Assembly: GCF_019968905.1 (NCBI RefSeq)
Contig: NZ_CP079946.1
Location: 186,001 to 250,000 of the forward strand
From: Corallococcus sp. EGB
Lineage (GTDB): Bacteria > Myxococcota > Myxococcia > Myxococcales > Myxococcaceae
Direction: 5' to 3'
Length of the DNA stretch: 64,000 nt
This document shows positions 34,356 through 42,473 of this stretch, in pieces. Within the stretch, counting starts at the first letter, position 1, and each line of letters opens with the position of its first letter. A model generated the notes under the pieces. It had not been told where the DNA came from, made no database searches, and saw only the letters and a program-made list of their open reading frames with translations. Made by a program: the position numbers and the translations under genes.

Positions 34356-35203
34356 GCCGCCACCTCCGCGCCCGTCGGCAGGCGCGCCCTCAGCCACTCC
34401 AGCGCCTGGGGCACCATGTCGTGCGCCCGGTGCGCGTCCCGGGACAGCTCCACGCACACCAGCCGCCCATAGCCCGCGCGCGTCAGCTCGCGCAGGACCG
34501 ACGGCACGTCCACGTCCCCTTCGCCAAACGGCAGGTGCTCATGCACGCCGCGCTTCATGTCCTCCAGCGCCACCGTGCCCAGCACCGGCGCGAACTCGCG
34601 CACCGCCTCCGCGGGCGTCCGCTCCTGCGTCACCAGCAGGTGTCCCACGTCCAATGCCAGACGCACTCCGGGCACCCGCGCGTGCAGTCGCCGCCAGCCG
34701 TCCACCGTCTCCACCAGCATCCCCGGCTCGGGCTCCACCGCCAGCACCACGCCGCGCGCCGCCGCGTACTCCGCCAGCCGCGCCACCCCTTCCTCGAGCC
34801 ACGGCCACGCGAGCGCCTCCGTCACGCCCGGAAGGGGCACGCCCGCCCAGAAGGACACCGCCTCTCCCCGGCACGTCCCGCACACGTCCACCGCGCGCTT
34901 CAGGAACTCCAGCCGTCGCGCACGTCCTTCCGCGTCCGGCGTGATGAGCGTGGGCTCGTGCTTCCGGCGTGGATCCAGCAGGAAGCGCGCCCCCGTCTCC
35001 ACCACCAGCCCCAGGCCCAGCCGCTCCAGCCGCGTGGCCAGCTGCTCCGTGCGCTGCCCGAAGTCCGGAGCGAACGGGTCGAAGTGATGGTGGTCCAGCG
35101 TCAGGGCCACTCCGTCATAGCCGCTGTCCGCGATGAGGCTCAGCGCGTCCTCGAAGCGGTGATGGGACACGCCGTTGGTGTTGTAGGCGAAGCGCAGGGC
35201 CAT
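34352..35203 (-). CDS. sugar phosphate isomerase/epimerase (TIM barrel, IolI/IolE type)
   Basis: 283 residues. AP-endonuclease-like TIM barrel with metal-binding pattern: Glu in AVEPEPG, DVGH, and the C-terminal strand VCVELSRD. The family includes inosose isomerase (IolI) and inosose dehydratase (IolE), which suits an operon that starts with inositol-phosphate synthase and contains an inositol-dehydrogenase-like enzyme. Coupled to GT4 by a 4-nt overlap; 3-bp gap to the YcaO gene. Confidence 0.87.
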   Translation of the reverse strand: MALRFAYNTNGVSHHRFEDALSLIADSGYDGVALTLDHHHFDPFAPDFGQRTEQLATRLERLGLGLVVETGARFLLDPRRKHEPTLITPDAEGRARRLEFLKRAVDVCGTCRGEAVSFWAGVPLPGVTEALAWPWLEEGVARLAEYAAARGVVLAVEPEPGMLVETVDGWRRLHARVPGVRLALDVGHLLVTQERTPAEAVREFAPVLGTVALEDMKRGVHEHLPFGEGDVDVPSVLRELTRAGYGRLVCVELSRDAHRAHDMVPQALEWLRARLPTGAEVAA

Positions 35204-35206
35204 GAC

Positions 35207-36682
35207 TCATTGCCCCCCGAAGCGGCGGCTCGAGAGCACCGCCGGCACCGCGTGCCGGTCCGGCTCCCGGTAGAGCGCGTACAGCCGCCCCACGCGCGCC
35301 TCCGCCAGCCGCACGTTGAACCAGGCCGGACCGCCCAGCCGCAGCTCGGCCTCCGGCGTCAGCCGCACCGGCTCGGCTCCCGGCGGCGGCGCTCCCAGGC
35401 CCACCAGCGGATCCCTCCGCTCCAGCAGCCGCGCCACGTTGCGCTCGCCCACGCGGTTGTACGTCATCGTCTCCACCTCCAGGCCCGGCACCAGCGCCTT
35501 CACCACGTGCACCTGCCGCCCCGGCGGCGACAGGTCCGCGACCAGGATGTCGAGGCCCGACGCGTGCAGCTGCCGCACCACGTGGTCGCACCGCAGGGAC
35601 GGGTCCTCCAGCGCGGGCGCGCGAGGGAGGTCCTCGAAGCGCACCTTCTGGCGGACCATCAGCGTGCACGCGGTCAGCTCGCTCAGCTCGGGGGCCGACA
35701 GCCGCGCCCACTCCACCATCGCGTTCAGCGCGCGCGGCTCCTCGGCCTCCAGGTCCACCATGGGCACGAAGCGGTCCATGTATTCCTGGGGCGCGACGCG
35801 GGCCACCTCGCTGAGCGGTCCGTGCATGAACGCCTTGCGCGCGCGCGAGCAGGCGTACTCCAGCAGCGCCTTGCGCAGCGCCCGGTCGCGGTCCGGGTCG
35901 GCCGCCTCGCCGCAGGCCGTCACCATCAGCGGCTGGTTCCCCACGGACACGTCCCGGCCCACGACGTACAGGTTCACCAGGCCGAAGTCCGTGCAGGCCA
36001 GCTTCGCCATCACCTCCACGCCCGCGCGCCGGTAGCGCTCCAGCAGCTCGCGCACGTCCGGCGGCAGGTCCGCGCCCTCCAGGTCCAGCGCCACGCCCTG
36101 GTCCATGGCGCGGTACACCAGCCCGTTGCCGTCGCGCTGGAGGAGCTCCAGCAGGCCGTGCGCCAGCGCCTGGGGCCGTGTCAGCCCCGCGCCCTGGCCG
36201 TTGGTGATGGGCGTGATGAGCGGAGCGCGCCCCTGCAACTGCCCGGGATGGATGGCGACGTACTCCTCCGGCACCAGCACCCGCTCGCCCGTGGACAGCC
36301 GCTGCATCTCCACCCAGATGAGCGGCATTTCCGGCTGATACGGACTGCCCGCGGGCAGCCCCAGCGTGAGCGGATCCGCCACCGCCGTGGGGCCTCGCGC
36401 GCGCACCAGCGCCGCGTAGCTCCCGTGCACGCGGGGCATGCGCCGCATGGCGAGCTCGCTGAAGGTCTCCTCCACCAGCTCGCCCAGCGCGCCCACCTGC
36501 GCCTCCTCCTCCGTGCGGCCATAGCCGTTGCCGTGCAGCACCGCGCCCGCGTCGTTCCCCAGGCGAAGGCTGGCGGAGGCCACCGGAATCCCCAGCCGGT
36601 CGATGGGGTCGATGCGGAACAGCTGAAGGGCGCCGGTGGACATGGCGCGGTGATAGGCATCGAGGGCTCGGGCAACGCTCAT
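35207..36682 (-). CDS. YcaO-domain protein
   Basis: 491 residues from the ATG at 36682. ATP-binding signatures of YcaO enzymes: GNGYGRTEEEAQVGALGELVEE is the region, with Glu68 and Glu71 as the E-x2-E pair, and the second site TNGQGAGLTRPQALAHGLLEL then LQRDG (~145-175). No C-terminal PxPxP motif of the azoline-forming branch; the protein ends in RRFGGQ. YcaO enzymes use ATP to activate an amide backbone for cyclodehydration, thioamidation or amidine formation. No precursor peptide, TfuA or E1-like partner is seen here, so the substrate may be a small molecule. Confidence 0.88.
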   Translation of the reverse strand: MSVARALDAYHRAMSTGALQLFRIDPIDRLGIPVASASLRLGNDAGAVLHGNGYGRTEEEAQVGALGELVEETFSELAMRRMPRVHGSYAALVRARGPTAVADPLTLGLPAGSPYQPEMPLIWVEMQRLSTGERVLVPEEYVAIHPGQLQGRAPLITPITNGQGAGLTRPQALAHGLLELLQRDGNGLVYRAMDQGVALDLEGADLPPDVRELLERYRRAGVEVMAKLACTDFGLVNLYVVGRDVSVGNQPLMVTACGEAADPDRDRALRKALLEYACSRARKAFMHGPLSEVARVAPQEYMDRFVPMVDLEAEEPRALNAMVEWARLSAPELSELTACTLMVRQKVRFEDLPRAPALEDPSLRCDHVVRQLHASGLDILVADLSPPGRQVHVVKALVPGLEVETMTYNRVGERNVARLLERRDPLVGLGAPPPGAEPVRLTPEAELRLGGPAWFNVRLAEARVGRLYALYREPDRHAVPAVLSSRRFGGQ

Positions 36683-37512
36683 GACAGCTCCTCCAGGGGA
36701 AGGGGACGGGTGTGCGGCATGCCCGCGAGCAGCCGGTCGAACAGCGCCAGCGCGTGCTCGCGGGTGACGCCGCGCGCGAACTCGAACGGGGTGAAGACGT
36801 TCTCGAACGGGAGCGCTTCGAGCACCGCGCGGTAGCGGCGCAGCTCGCCGTGGCTCAGCGGAATCGCGTAGTGGAAGCCCTTGTGGCACGACAGCGCCGT
36901 GGGCCTGCCTCGCGCGTCCAGGTCCACCTTCAGCGCGTCTCCGCAGAACAGCGAGCGGGTCCGCGCGTCGTACAGCACCATGTGGCCCTCGTAGTGGCCC
37001 CCCACGCAGTGCAGCGTCAGGTCCGGCGCCAGTGCATGTTCGTCATCCACCGGCCAGCGCACCTGGAAGGCCTTGCTGTAGGGCACCGCCTCCCGGTGCA
37101 GCACGAGCAGCGGGTCGAAGTGCTCCTGCAACTGCCACAGCGCCCCGAAGCCGTGCGGGTGCGACGCCGACAGCACGTGGAGGCCGCCCATCACCTCGAT
37201 GAACTCCAGCGCGGGCCGCGAGTACCAGGGCGCGCCCTCGAAGCCCACGTTGCCTTCGGGCCTGCGCAGCAGCCACCCCGTGGAGCCCAGGCCGAAGGGC
37301 GGCGTGCAGGTGAAGCCCCAGATGCCGGGCAGCGCCTCATGCCAGCGCGTCCCGAGCCGCTCCGACACCTGGCCCGCGGACTGGAACTCCCAGCCCTCGC
37401 GCGGCAGCGCGTTGCGCACGTCCAGGCAGGTGGGGCACCCCATGGGCTTCTCCCGGGGGAAGCCCGGCTGCCACGTGCCGCAGTGGGTGCAGGCGTAGCG
37501 GGTCAGTGGCAT
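36679..37512 (-). CDS. metallo-beta-lactamase-fold protein with N-terminal zinc ribbon
   Basis: 277 residues. Cys8/Cys11 (CTHCG) and a second CxxC (GCPTC, ~26-29) make a rubredoxin-like zinc ribbon. The rest has metallo-hydrolase elements in order: SASHPHGFGA (~115), VGGHYEGH (~168) and FCGDALKVDL (~190). The first motif lacks the usual HxHxDH Asp, so metal binding may be partial. It overlaps YcaO by 4 nt and the oxidoreductase by 10 nt. A hydrolytic step or thiol/iron handling is possible; function unknown. Confidence 0.78.
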   Translation of the reverse strand: MPLTRYACTHCGTWQPGFPREKPMGCPTCLDVRNALPREGWEFQSAGQVSERLGTRWHEALPGIWGFTCTPPFGLGSTGWLLRRPEGNVGFEGAPWYSRPALEFIEVMGGLHVLSASHPHGFGALWQLQEHFDPLLVLHREAVPYSKAFQVRWPVDDEHALAPDLTLHCVGGHYEGHMVLYDARTRSLFCGDALKVDLDARGRPTALSCHKGFHYAIPLSHGELRRYRAVLEALPFENVFTPFEFARGVTREHALALFDRLLAGMPHTRPLPLEELS

Positions 37513-38543
37513 GGCGGAAACGCCCTTCCGTCCCGCGTCGCCTGCGACAGCAGCCCCACGAGCCGCACGTCACGCTCGGGCGCGTAGGGCTGCGGACGGC
37601 CCTCCAGCACGCACGCGGAGAAGGACTCCACCTGATGGAGGAAGGGGCTCGGGTCCTCCTCCGGCGGGAGGATGATCCGCGTCTCCCCGCCCGTCTTCGC
37701 GTCGGTGAGGGTCAGGGTGCCGCCGGGCGTCTGCCCCATTGTCTTGTACGCCAGCGCGCGCGCCTTCGTGCCGATGAGCTCCAGCGTGCGCCGGGGGTAC
37801 GTGTCCGGGCAGTTGTAGGCCACCTGCAACAGGCCCAGCGTGCCGCTCTTGAACTGGCCCATCAGCACCGCGCCGTCATCCACGGCGTAGGTGTGCACGC
37901 GCCGCTGCGTCAGGGCGCTGAGTGACGCCCACTCGTCGCCCAGCACCACCTCCAGCAGGTCCAGGCCGTGCGGCGCCAGGTCGATCATCGCGCCACCGCC
38001 GGCCTGCTCCGGGTCGATGCGCCAGTTGTCCGGCGCCCAGTCCTCGGGCAGCCAGCAGGCGTAGTGGATGCGCGCCTGGGTGATGGTGCCCAGCGCGCCC
38101 TCCTTCACCAGCGTGCGCAGCCGCCGGTGCGCCGCGTGGTGGCGCTGGTCGAACGCGGTGGCGTAGTGCACGCCCGCGCGCTGGCACGCGGACACCATGC
38201 GCAGGCCGTCGCGCGCCGTGATGGCCATGGGCTTCTCACACAGCACGTGCTTGCCCGCCGCCGCGCAGGCCTCGGTCATCGCCACGTGCAGGTGATTGGG
38301 CGTGGCGATGTAGACGGCCTGCACGTCCTTGTCCGCCAGCACCGACCCCAGCGCGGTGTAGCGATTCACGCCGTCCGCGCGGATGCGCATCAACGCCTCG
38401 GCGCTCACGTCGCACAGCGCCACCAGCCGCGCGTTGCTCGCGCCCTGGAGCGCGGGGATGACGTAGTCCCGCGCCACCCAGCCACAGCCCACCACCGCCC
38501 AGCCCAGGCTTCGGGTCCCCGGCTTCGCCTCGAACATGATCAC
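37503..38543 (-). CDS. Gfo/Idh/MocA family oxidoreductase
   Basis: 346 residues. N-terminal Rossmann fold with VGCGWVARDYVIPAL (~18-32) for NAD(P) and the family motif CEKPMA (~100), followed by the alpha/beta substrate domain with GGGAMIDLAPHGLDL (~183). Family members dehydrogenate inositols and sugars (IdhA/IolG), which fits the neighbouring inositol-phosphate synthase gene and the IolI-type isomerase gene. A start at 38537 (MFEAK) is possible. Cytosolic. Confidence 0.9.
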   Translation of the reverse strand: MIMFEAKPGTRSLGWAVVGCGWVARDYVIPALQGASNARLVALCDVSAEALMRIRADGVNRYTALGSVLADKDVQAVYIATPNHLHVAMTEACAAAGKHVLCEKPMAITARDGLRMVSACQRAGVHYATAFDQRHHAAHRRLRTLVKEGALGTITQARIHYACWLPEDWAPDNWRIDPEQAGGGAMIDLAPHGLDLLEVVLGDEWASLSALTQRRVHTYAVDDGAVLMGQFKSGTLGLLQVAYNCPDTYPRRTLELIGTKARALAYKTMGQTPGGTLTLTDAKTGGETRIILPPEEDPSPFLHQVESFSACVLEGRPQPYAPERDVRLVGLLSQATRDGRAFPPCH

Positions 38544-38579
38544 CGCCTCCGCAAAGAAGGTTCAGGAACCGCCGCCCGC

Positions 38580-39512
38580 TCAGGGCCACACCGCCGCTTC
38601 GCGCAGGACGTCGTTGCCGAAGGTCTGGAGCGGCCCGGGGTGGATGAGCTCCAGGTCCTCCATGGCCTGGCGCAGGGTGAAGCCCGCCGCGCGGGCGTGC
38701 GCCTCCAGCTCCAGCACCCGGTCCAGCGCGTCCGCGGCGTTGAAGGCGCGCGCCTCCGCCGAGTCCACGTTGCCGGTGAGCGTCAGCGCCTGCCGCACGA
38801 CGCCCGCCAGCCGCTCCGGCAGCGCGGCCAGGGCCTCCTCCGTGAGGCGCTTCATGGCGGGCTCCAGCAGGTCGCCCAGCAGCGCCTCTCCGCCGTAGCC
38901 CGCGTCCGGCAGCGCCGCGTTGAAGAGGTGATGCGAGAGCCCCGCCACGAAGGGCAGGGCCGCAGACGCGCCGAAGCGCGGCGCGACGAGCACCGCGCCC
39001 ACCGCCACCGCGTAGCAGTGGTCCGCGTGGCCCTCCTGCGGCGAGACGAGGATGCGCGGCCGGCCGGGGAACGTGGCCCCGGCGCGGGGCTGGCGCACCA
39101 GCCGCTCCACGAACCACGGCGGTGGCGCGTGACATGCCTCCTCCGGCGTCTGGGCGAGCGCCACGGACAGCCGCTCCTTCAGGCGGGCATCCAGCGGCGC
39201 GGCCACCGCCTCCAGGCCCCGGTGCAGCACCCGCGCCGCGTCCAGCGGGGACAGCCCCGCCCGCTGGAGGACGTCCATGTCCAGGCCGCCCAGCCGCACC
39301 GCCGCCACCGCGCGCGCCGTCTCCTGTAGCGCCACGGTGCGCGGAGCCATGCCGGAGGCCAGCGAGGCCCACGCGCGGCGGAAGCCGTGCGCCGCCAGGC
39401 CGTCCGGGTGGTCCGGGGTGCGGATGCGCTTGAGGTCCATCAGCTCCGACAGGAGCGGACGGAGCTCCGCCAGACGGCCGGCGGCCGCCGTGTCATGCGC
39501 GGGTGCGTTCAT
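38580..39512 (-). CDS. HD-domain-like metal-dependent protein of unknown function
   Basis: 310 residues, helical. Residues ~155-215 carry HADHC (H162, H165), GLSHH (H194, H195) and LPDAG (D203), a spacing reminiscent of HD-type phosphohydrolases but with His-His in place of the eponymous His-Asp. If active it might dephosphorylate the inositol phosphate made by the preceding gene's product, as no inositol monophosphatase is in the operon; that is inference. 5-bp gap to the synthase gene. Confidence 0.65.
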   Translation of the reverse strand: MNAPAHDTAAAGRLAELRPLLSELMDLKRIRTPDHPDGLAAHGFRRAWASLASGMAPRTVALQETARAVAAVRLGGLDMDVLQRAGLSPLDAARVLHRGLEAVAAPLDARLKERLSVALAQTPEEACHAPPPWFVERLVRQPRAGATFPGRPRILVSPQEGHADHCYAVAVGAVLVAPRFGASAALPFVAGLSHHLFNAALPDAGYGGEALLGDLLEPAMKRLTEEALAALPERLAGVVRQALTLTGNVDSAEARAFNAADALDRVLELEAHARAAGFTLRQAMEDLELIHPGPLQTFGNDVLREAAVWP

Positions 39513-39517
39513 GGCGC

Positions 39518-40744
39518 TCAGCCCCTGATGCGTTCCGGGAGGCGCTCCACCTGCTGCGCGCGGCCCCTGGAGAGCCACGCCATCAGGCGGCGCTGCTGCT
39601 CGGGCATGGCGTGCTCCACGGGCTGGCCGTCCTGCGACATGGGGGCCTTGAAGAAGCCGCCCAGCGCGTCGATGACGCCGCACTCTCCCCGGCGCTTCGC
39701 CAGGTCCAGCGTGCGCGCGAGCTCCACGACGAGCGGCGCGGCGAGGATGGAGTCCTTGCAGAGGAAGTTGAGCTTCAGCTGCATGGGCTGCCCGAGGAAG
39801 CCCGTCACGTCGATGTTGTCCCAGGCCTCCTTGTTGTCCCCGCGCGGGCGGTAGTACTGGATGGAGACGACGTGGTCCTGGACCTTGTAGCCGAGGATGC
39901 TGTCCAGGGCGGCGCCCTTGGTGTCGAGCTTGTTCTGCCGCGACGCCGGGTCGTTGAGGGCCTCCCCGTCGCGGTTGCCCAGGATGTTGGTGGAGTACCA
40001 GCCGTCCACGTGCAGCGCGCGGTCGCGCAGCGCGGGCGCGAGCACCGTCTTGAGCAGCGTCTGCCCCGTCTTGCCGTCCTTGCCGGCGACGGGCGCGCCG
40101 GTGCGCTTCGCGAGCATGAGCAACGCGGGCACGTCCGCGGCGACGCTGGGCGTGAAGTTGGCGAACGGGATGCCGTCCCCGATGGCCGCGTACGCATAGA
40201 GCATCGCGGGGCCGATGTCCGGGTGGTTCGCGTCCAGGGCCTTCTCGAAGGACTCCGGCGTGGCGAACTCCGGGCGGGTGAGGTCCACGGCCTTCTCCGT
40301 GGAGGCCAGGTTCACCACCACCACGCGGTCCAGCTGCTCGGCCTGCTTGAAGCGGGTGAGGTCCTCGCGGATGGCGCGCACCTGTTCGCGCAGCGTGTTC
40401 GCGTTCTTCGTCGCGGTGCCGACGACGTTCTTGCAGAACCTCGCGTTGGAGGCCGCGGGCCACGGCCGCATGCGGCCCAGCGTGGGCGCCACCGCCTCCA
40501 GCTGCGCCTCCGTCAGCACCGCGTGGTTGCGCGCCGCGCGCGCCAGGTCATCCTCGAAGAGGTCCCAGCCGCCGAACGTCAGCGCGCCGTACTCCACCAG
40601 CCCCATGCCCTTCGCGTCGGCCAGGGGCAGGCCGCGCGTGTCCACCCGTCCCCGCCGCAAGAGCTCCATGCCCGCGACCGCCGTGGTCGCCACCGCGCCG
40701 CCCAAGCCCACCACCGCCACGCCCAGCCGCTCATCGCCCGCCAT
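39518..40744 (-). CDS. ino1: inositol-3-phosphate synthase (Ino1)
   Basis: 408 residues. NAD-binding GLGGAVATT (~13-21) and the synthase signatures NFTPS, GKTGQTLLK and WYSTNILGNRDG, which together form the active site of myo-inositol-1-phosphate synthase. It converts glucose 6-phosphate to L-myo-inositol 1-phosphate with internal NAD+ cycling. GGAGGGG 9 nt upstream supports the ATG at 40744. First gene of the tight eight-gene operon, so the pathway is dedicated to a cyclitol product. Confidence 0.94.
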   Translation of the reverse strand: MAGDERLGVAVVGLGGAVATTAVAGMELLRRGRVDTRGLPLADAKGMGLVEYGALTFGGWDLFEDDLARAARNHAVLTEAQLEAVAPTLGRMRPWPAASNARFCKNVVGTATKNANTLREQVRAIREDLTRFKQAEQLDRVVVVNLASTEKAVDLTRPEFATPESFEKALDANHPDIGPAMLYAYAAIGDGIPFANFTPSVAADVPALLMLAKRTGAPVAGKDGKTGQTLLKTVLAPALRDRALHVDGWYSTNILGNRDGEALNDPASRQNKLDTKGAALDSILGYKVQDHVVSIQYYRPRGDNKEAWDNIDVTGFLGQPMQLKLNFLCKDSILAAPLVVELARTLDLAKRRGECGVIDALGGFFKAPMSQDGQPVEHAMPEQQRRLMAWLSRGRAQQVERLPERIRG

Positions 40745-40945
40745 GTGTGAAGCCCCTCCCCAACCGTTGTGCCCCGTGCCCTCGCGGCGACACTCCGGTG
40801 GCTCCCCGAGGCGACAGGAGCCCCGGGGCTTGGGGGCGCTTGCCGCGCCCACTCGCTGCGAGAGTTTCGGGAAAGTCGCCACATGGCCGGGGGCTTTCAA
40901 CTCAGCCCCTGGCCGGTGCGGACTGTCCGCTGGTGGAGGCGGGGC

Positions 40946-42385
40946 TCAGACGTGGCGCAGCTTCCAGCCGCCGCGCCGGAAGAGGGCGGCGCTGGCCAGG
41001 CCGAGCGCCCCGTAGGTGACGGCGATGGCGATGAACGCGCCCGCCGGCCCCAGGCCCAGCGGATGGGAGAGGACCCACGCGAGCGGCAGCTGGAGGCCCC
41101 AGGAGAAGAGGGCGTTCACCACGGTGGGGGTGGTGGTGTCCCCCGCGCCGTTGAAGGCGTGGGGCAGCACCGTGACGAAGGCATAGAGGGCCAGGCTGCA
41201 GCTGACGATGCGCAGGCAGCGCGCGGCGTGCAGGCCCACCTCCGACTCGGCGGTGAAGCGGTGGATGAGCGGCTCCGCGAAGAGGAGGAAGCCCACCGCC
41301 ACCACGCCCAGGAACGCGAGCGTGTAGAAGCTGGCGCGCCACGCGGCCTTCTCCGCGCGGTCGGTGTCGCCCGCGCCCAGGCTCTGGCCCACCAGCGTGC
41401 CCGCCGCGTGGGACAGGCCCCACGACGGCTGCTGCACGAAGAGCAGGATGCGCATGGCCAGCGTGTAGCCGGCGAGCGCCGTGCTGCCGAAGGTGGCCAC
41501 GATGCGCATCAGCACCAGCCAGCTGGACATGCCCAGCAGCGACTGGAGCGTGGCGCCGCCCGACAGCTTCAGGAGCGAGCGCAGCGTGGCCCCCTCCACG
41601 CGCAGGTGGCGGCGGCGCAGCTCCAGGCGGCCGCGGCCCTTGAGCAGGCGATACACCTGATACATCACGCCGGTGGAGCGCCCCACGGTGGTGGCCAGCG
41701 CGGCGCCGGTGACGCCCAGGGCGGGCACGGGGCCCAGGCCGAAGATGAACAGCGGCGCGAGCACGATGTTCACGGAGTTGGCCAGCCAGAGCGCGCGCAT
41801 GGACGTGGCCGCGTCCCCCGCGCCGCGCAGGATGGCGCTGATGAGGAACAGCAGCGTGATGATGGGGAAGCTGGCCAGCATCAGCCGCGTGTAGCCCGCG
41901 CCGTGCGCCAGCACGCCGGGCTCGGCGCCCAGGGCCTCGAGCAGCGGCCGCGCGAAGAGGCTGCCCGCGAACGCCAGCGGCACGGACAGCGCGAGCCCCA
42001 GGCCCAGGGCCTGCACCGCCGCGCTGGAGGCGCGCTCCGGGTCTCTCTGCCCGATGCGGCGCGCGATGAGCGCGGTGGCGCCGATGGACAGCCCCAGCGG
42101 CAGCGTCTGGAGCAGCGTGAGCATGGACTCGGTGAGCCCCACGGTGGCGATGGCGTCCGCGCCCAGGCGCGACACGAAGAGCACGTCCACCAGGGCGAAG
42201 ATGGACTCCATCACCATCTCCAGCACCATGGGCACGGAGAGGAGCAGGAAGGCGCGATCCACGGGCCCGGTGGCCAGGTCCTCGGTGGAGCCCTTCACCG
42301 CCTGCCACAGGGAGGCAAGGAGGCCCTTGCAGTCCGAGGAGGAGGAGGCGTCCGGGGAGGCGGATTCAAGCGGGGGTTGCGTCAT
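40946..42385 (-). CDS. MATE-family efflux transporter
   Basis: 479 residues with twelve predicted hydrophobic segments in two pseudo-repeats, each beginning LLSVPMVLEMVMESIFALVD / LLKLSGGATLQSLLGMSSW. Typical of multidrug and toxin extrusion carriers (NorM/DinF), Na+- or H+-driven. The N-terminal ~40 residues are a polar, Ser-rich extension. It lies 201 bp upstream of ino1 on the same strand, so it could export the operon's product or simply be next to it. Confidence 0.9.
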   Translation of the reverse strand: MTQPPLESASPDASSSSDCKGLLASLWQAVKGSTEDLATGPVDRAFLLLSVPMVLEMVMESIFALVDVLFVSRLGADAIATVGLTESMLTLLQTLPLGLSIGATALIARRIGQRDPERASSAAVQALGLGLALSVPLAFAGSLFARPLLEALGAEPGVLAHGAGYTRLMLASFPIITLLFLISAILRGAGDAATSMRALWLANSVNIVLAPLFIFGLGPVPALGVTGAALATTVGRSTGVMYQVYRLLKGRGRLELRRRHLRVEGATLRSLLKLSGGATLQSLLGMSSWLVLMRIVATFGSTALAGYTLAMRILLFVQQPSWGLSHAAGTLVGQSLGAGDTDRAEKAAWRASFYTLAFLGVVAVGFLLFAEPLIHRFTAESEVGLHAARCLRIVSCSLALYAFVTVLPHAFNGAGDTTTPTVVNALFSWGLQLPLAWVLSHPLGLGPAGAFIAIAVTYGALGLASAALFRRGGWKLRHV

Positions 42386-42473
42386 GGATTGGGCGTTGCA
42401 ACGGGACGCCTTGCGTCTTTCATCCCTCGCGGTTCCCCGCCTGCCGGCGCGCGTGGGCGGGTAGATTCAGGGC

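Noticed and set aside
32266..40744. Assignment of the operon to mycothiol biosynthesis
   Set aside because: Ino1, GT4 and PIG-L fit, but the Cys ligase MshC and acetyltransferase MshD are absent, and YcaO, MBL and isomerase are not part of that pathway.
40745..40945. Riboswitch or attenuator before ino1
   Set aside because: I saw no convincing conserved fold in this 201-bp region; a promoter must be here but I could not assign hexamers.
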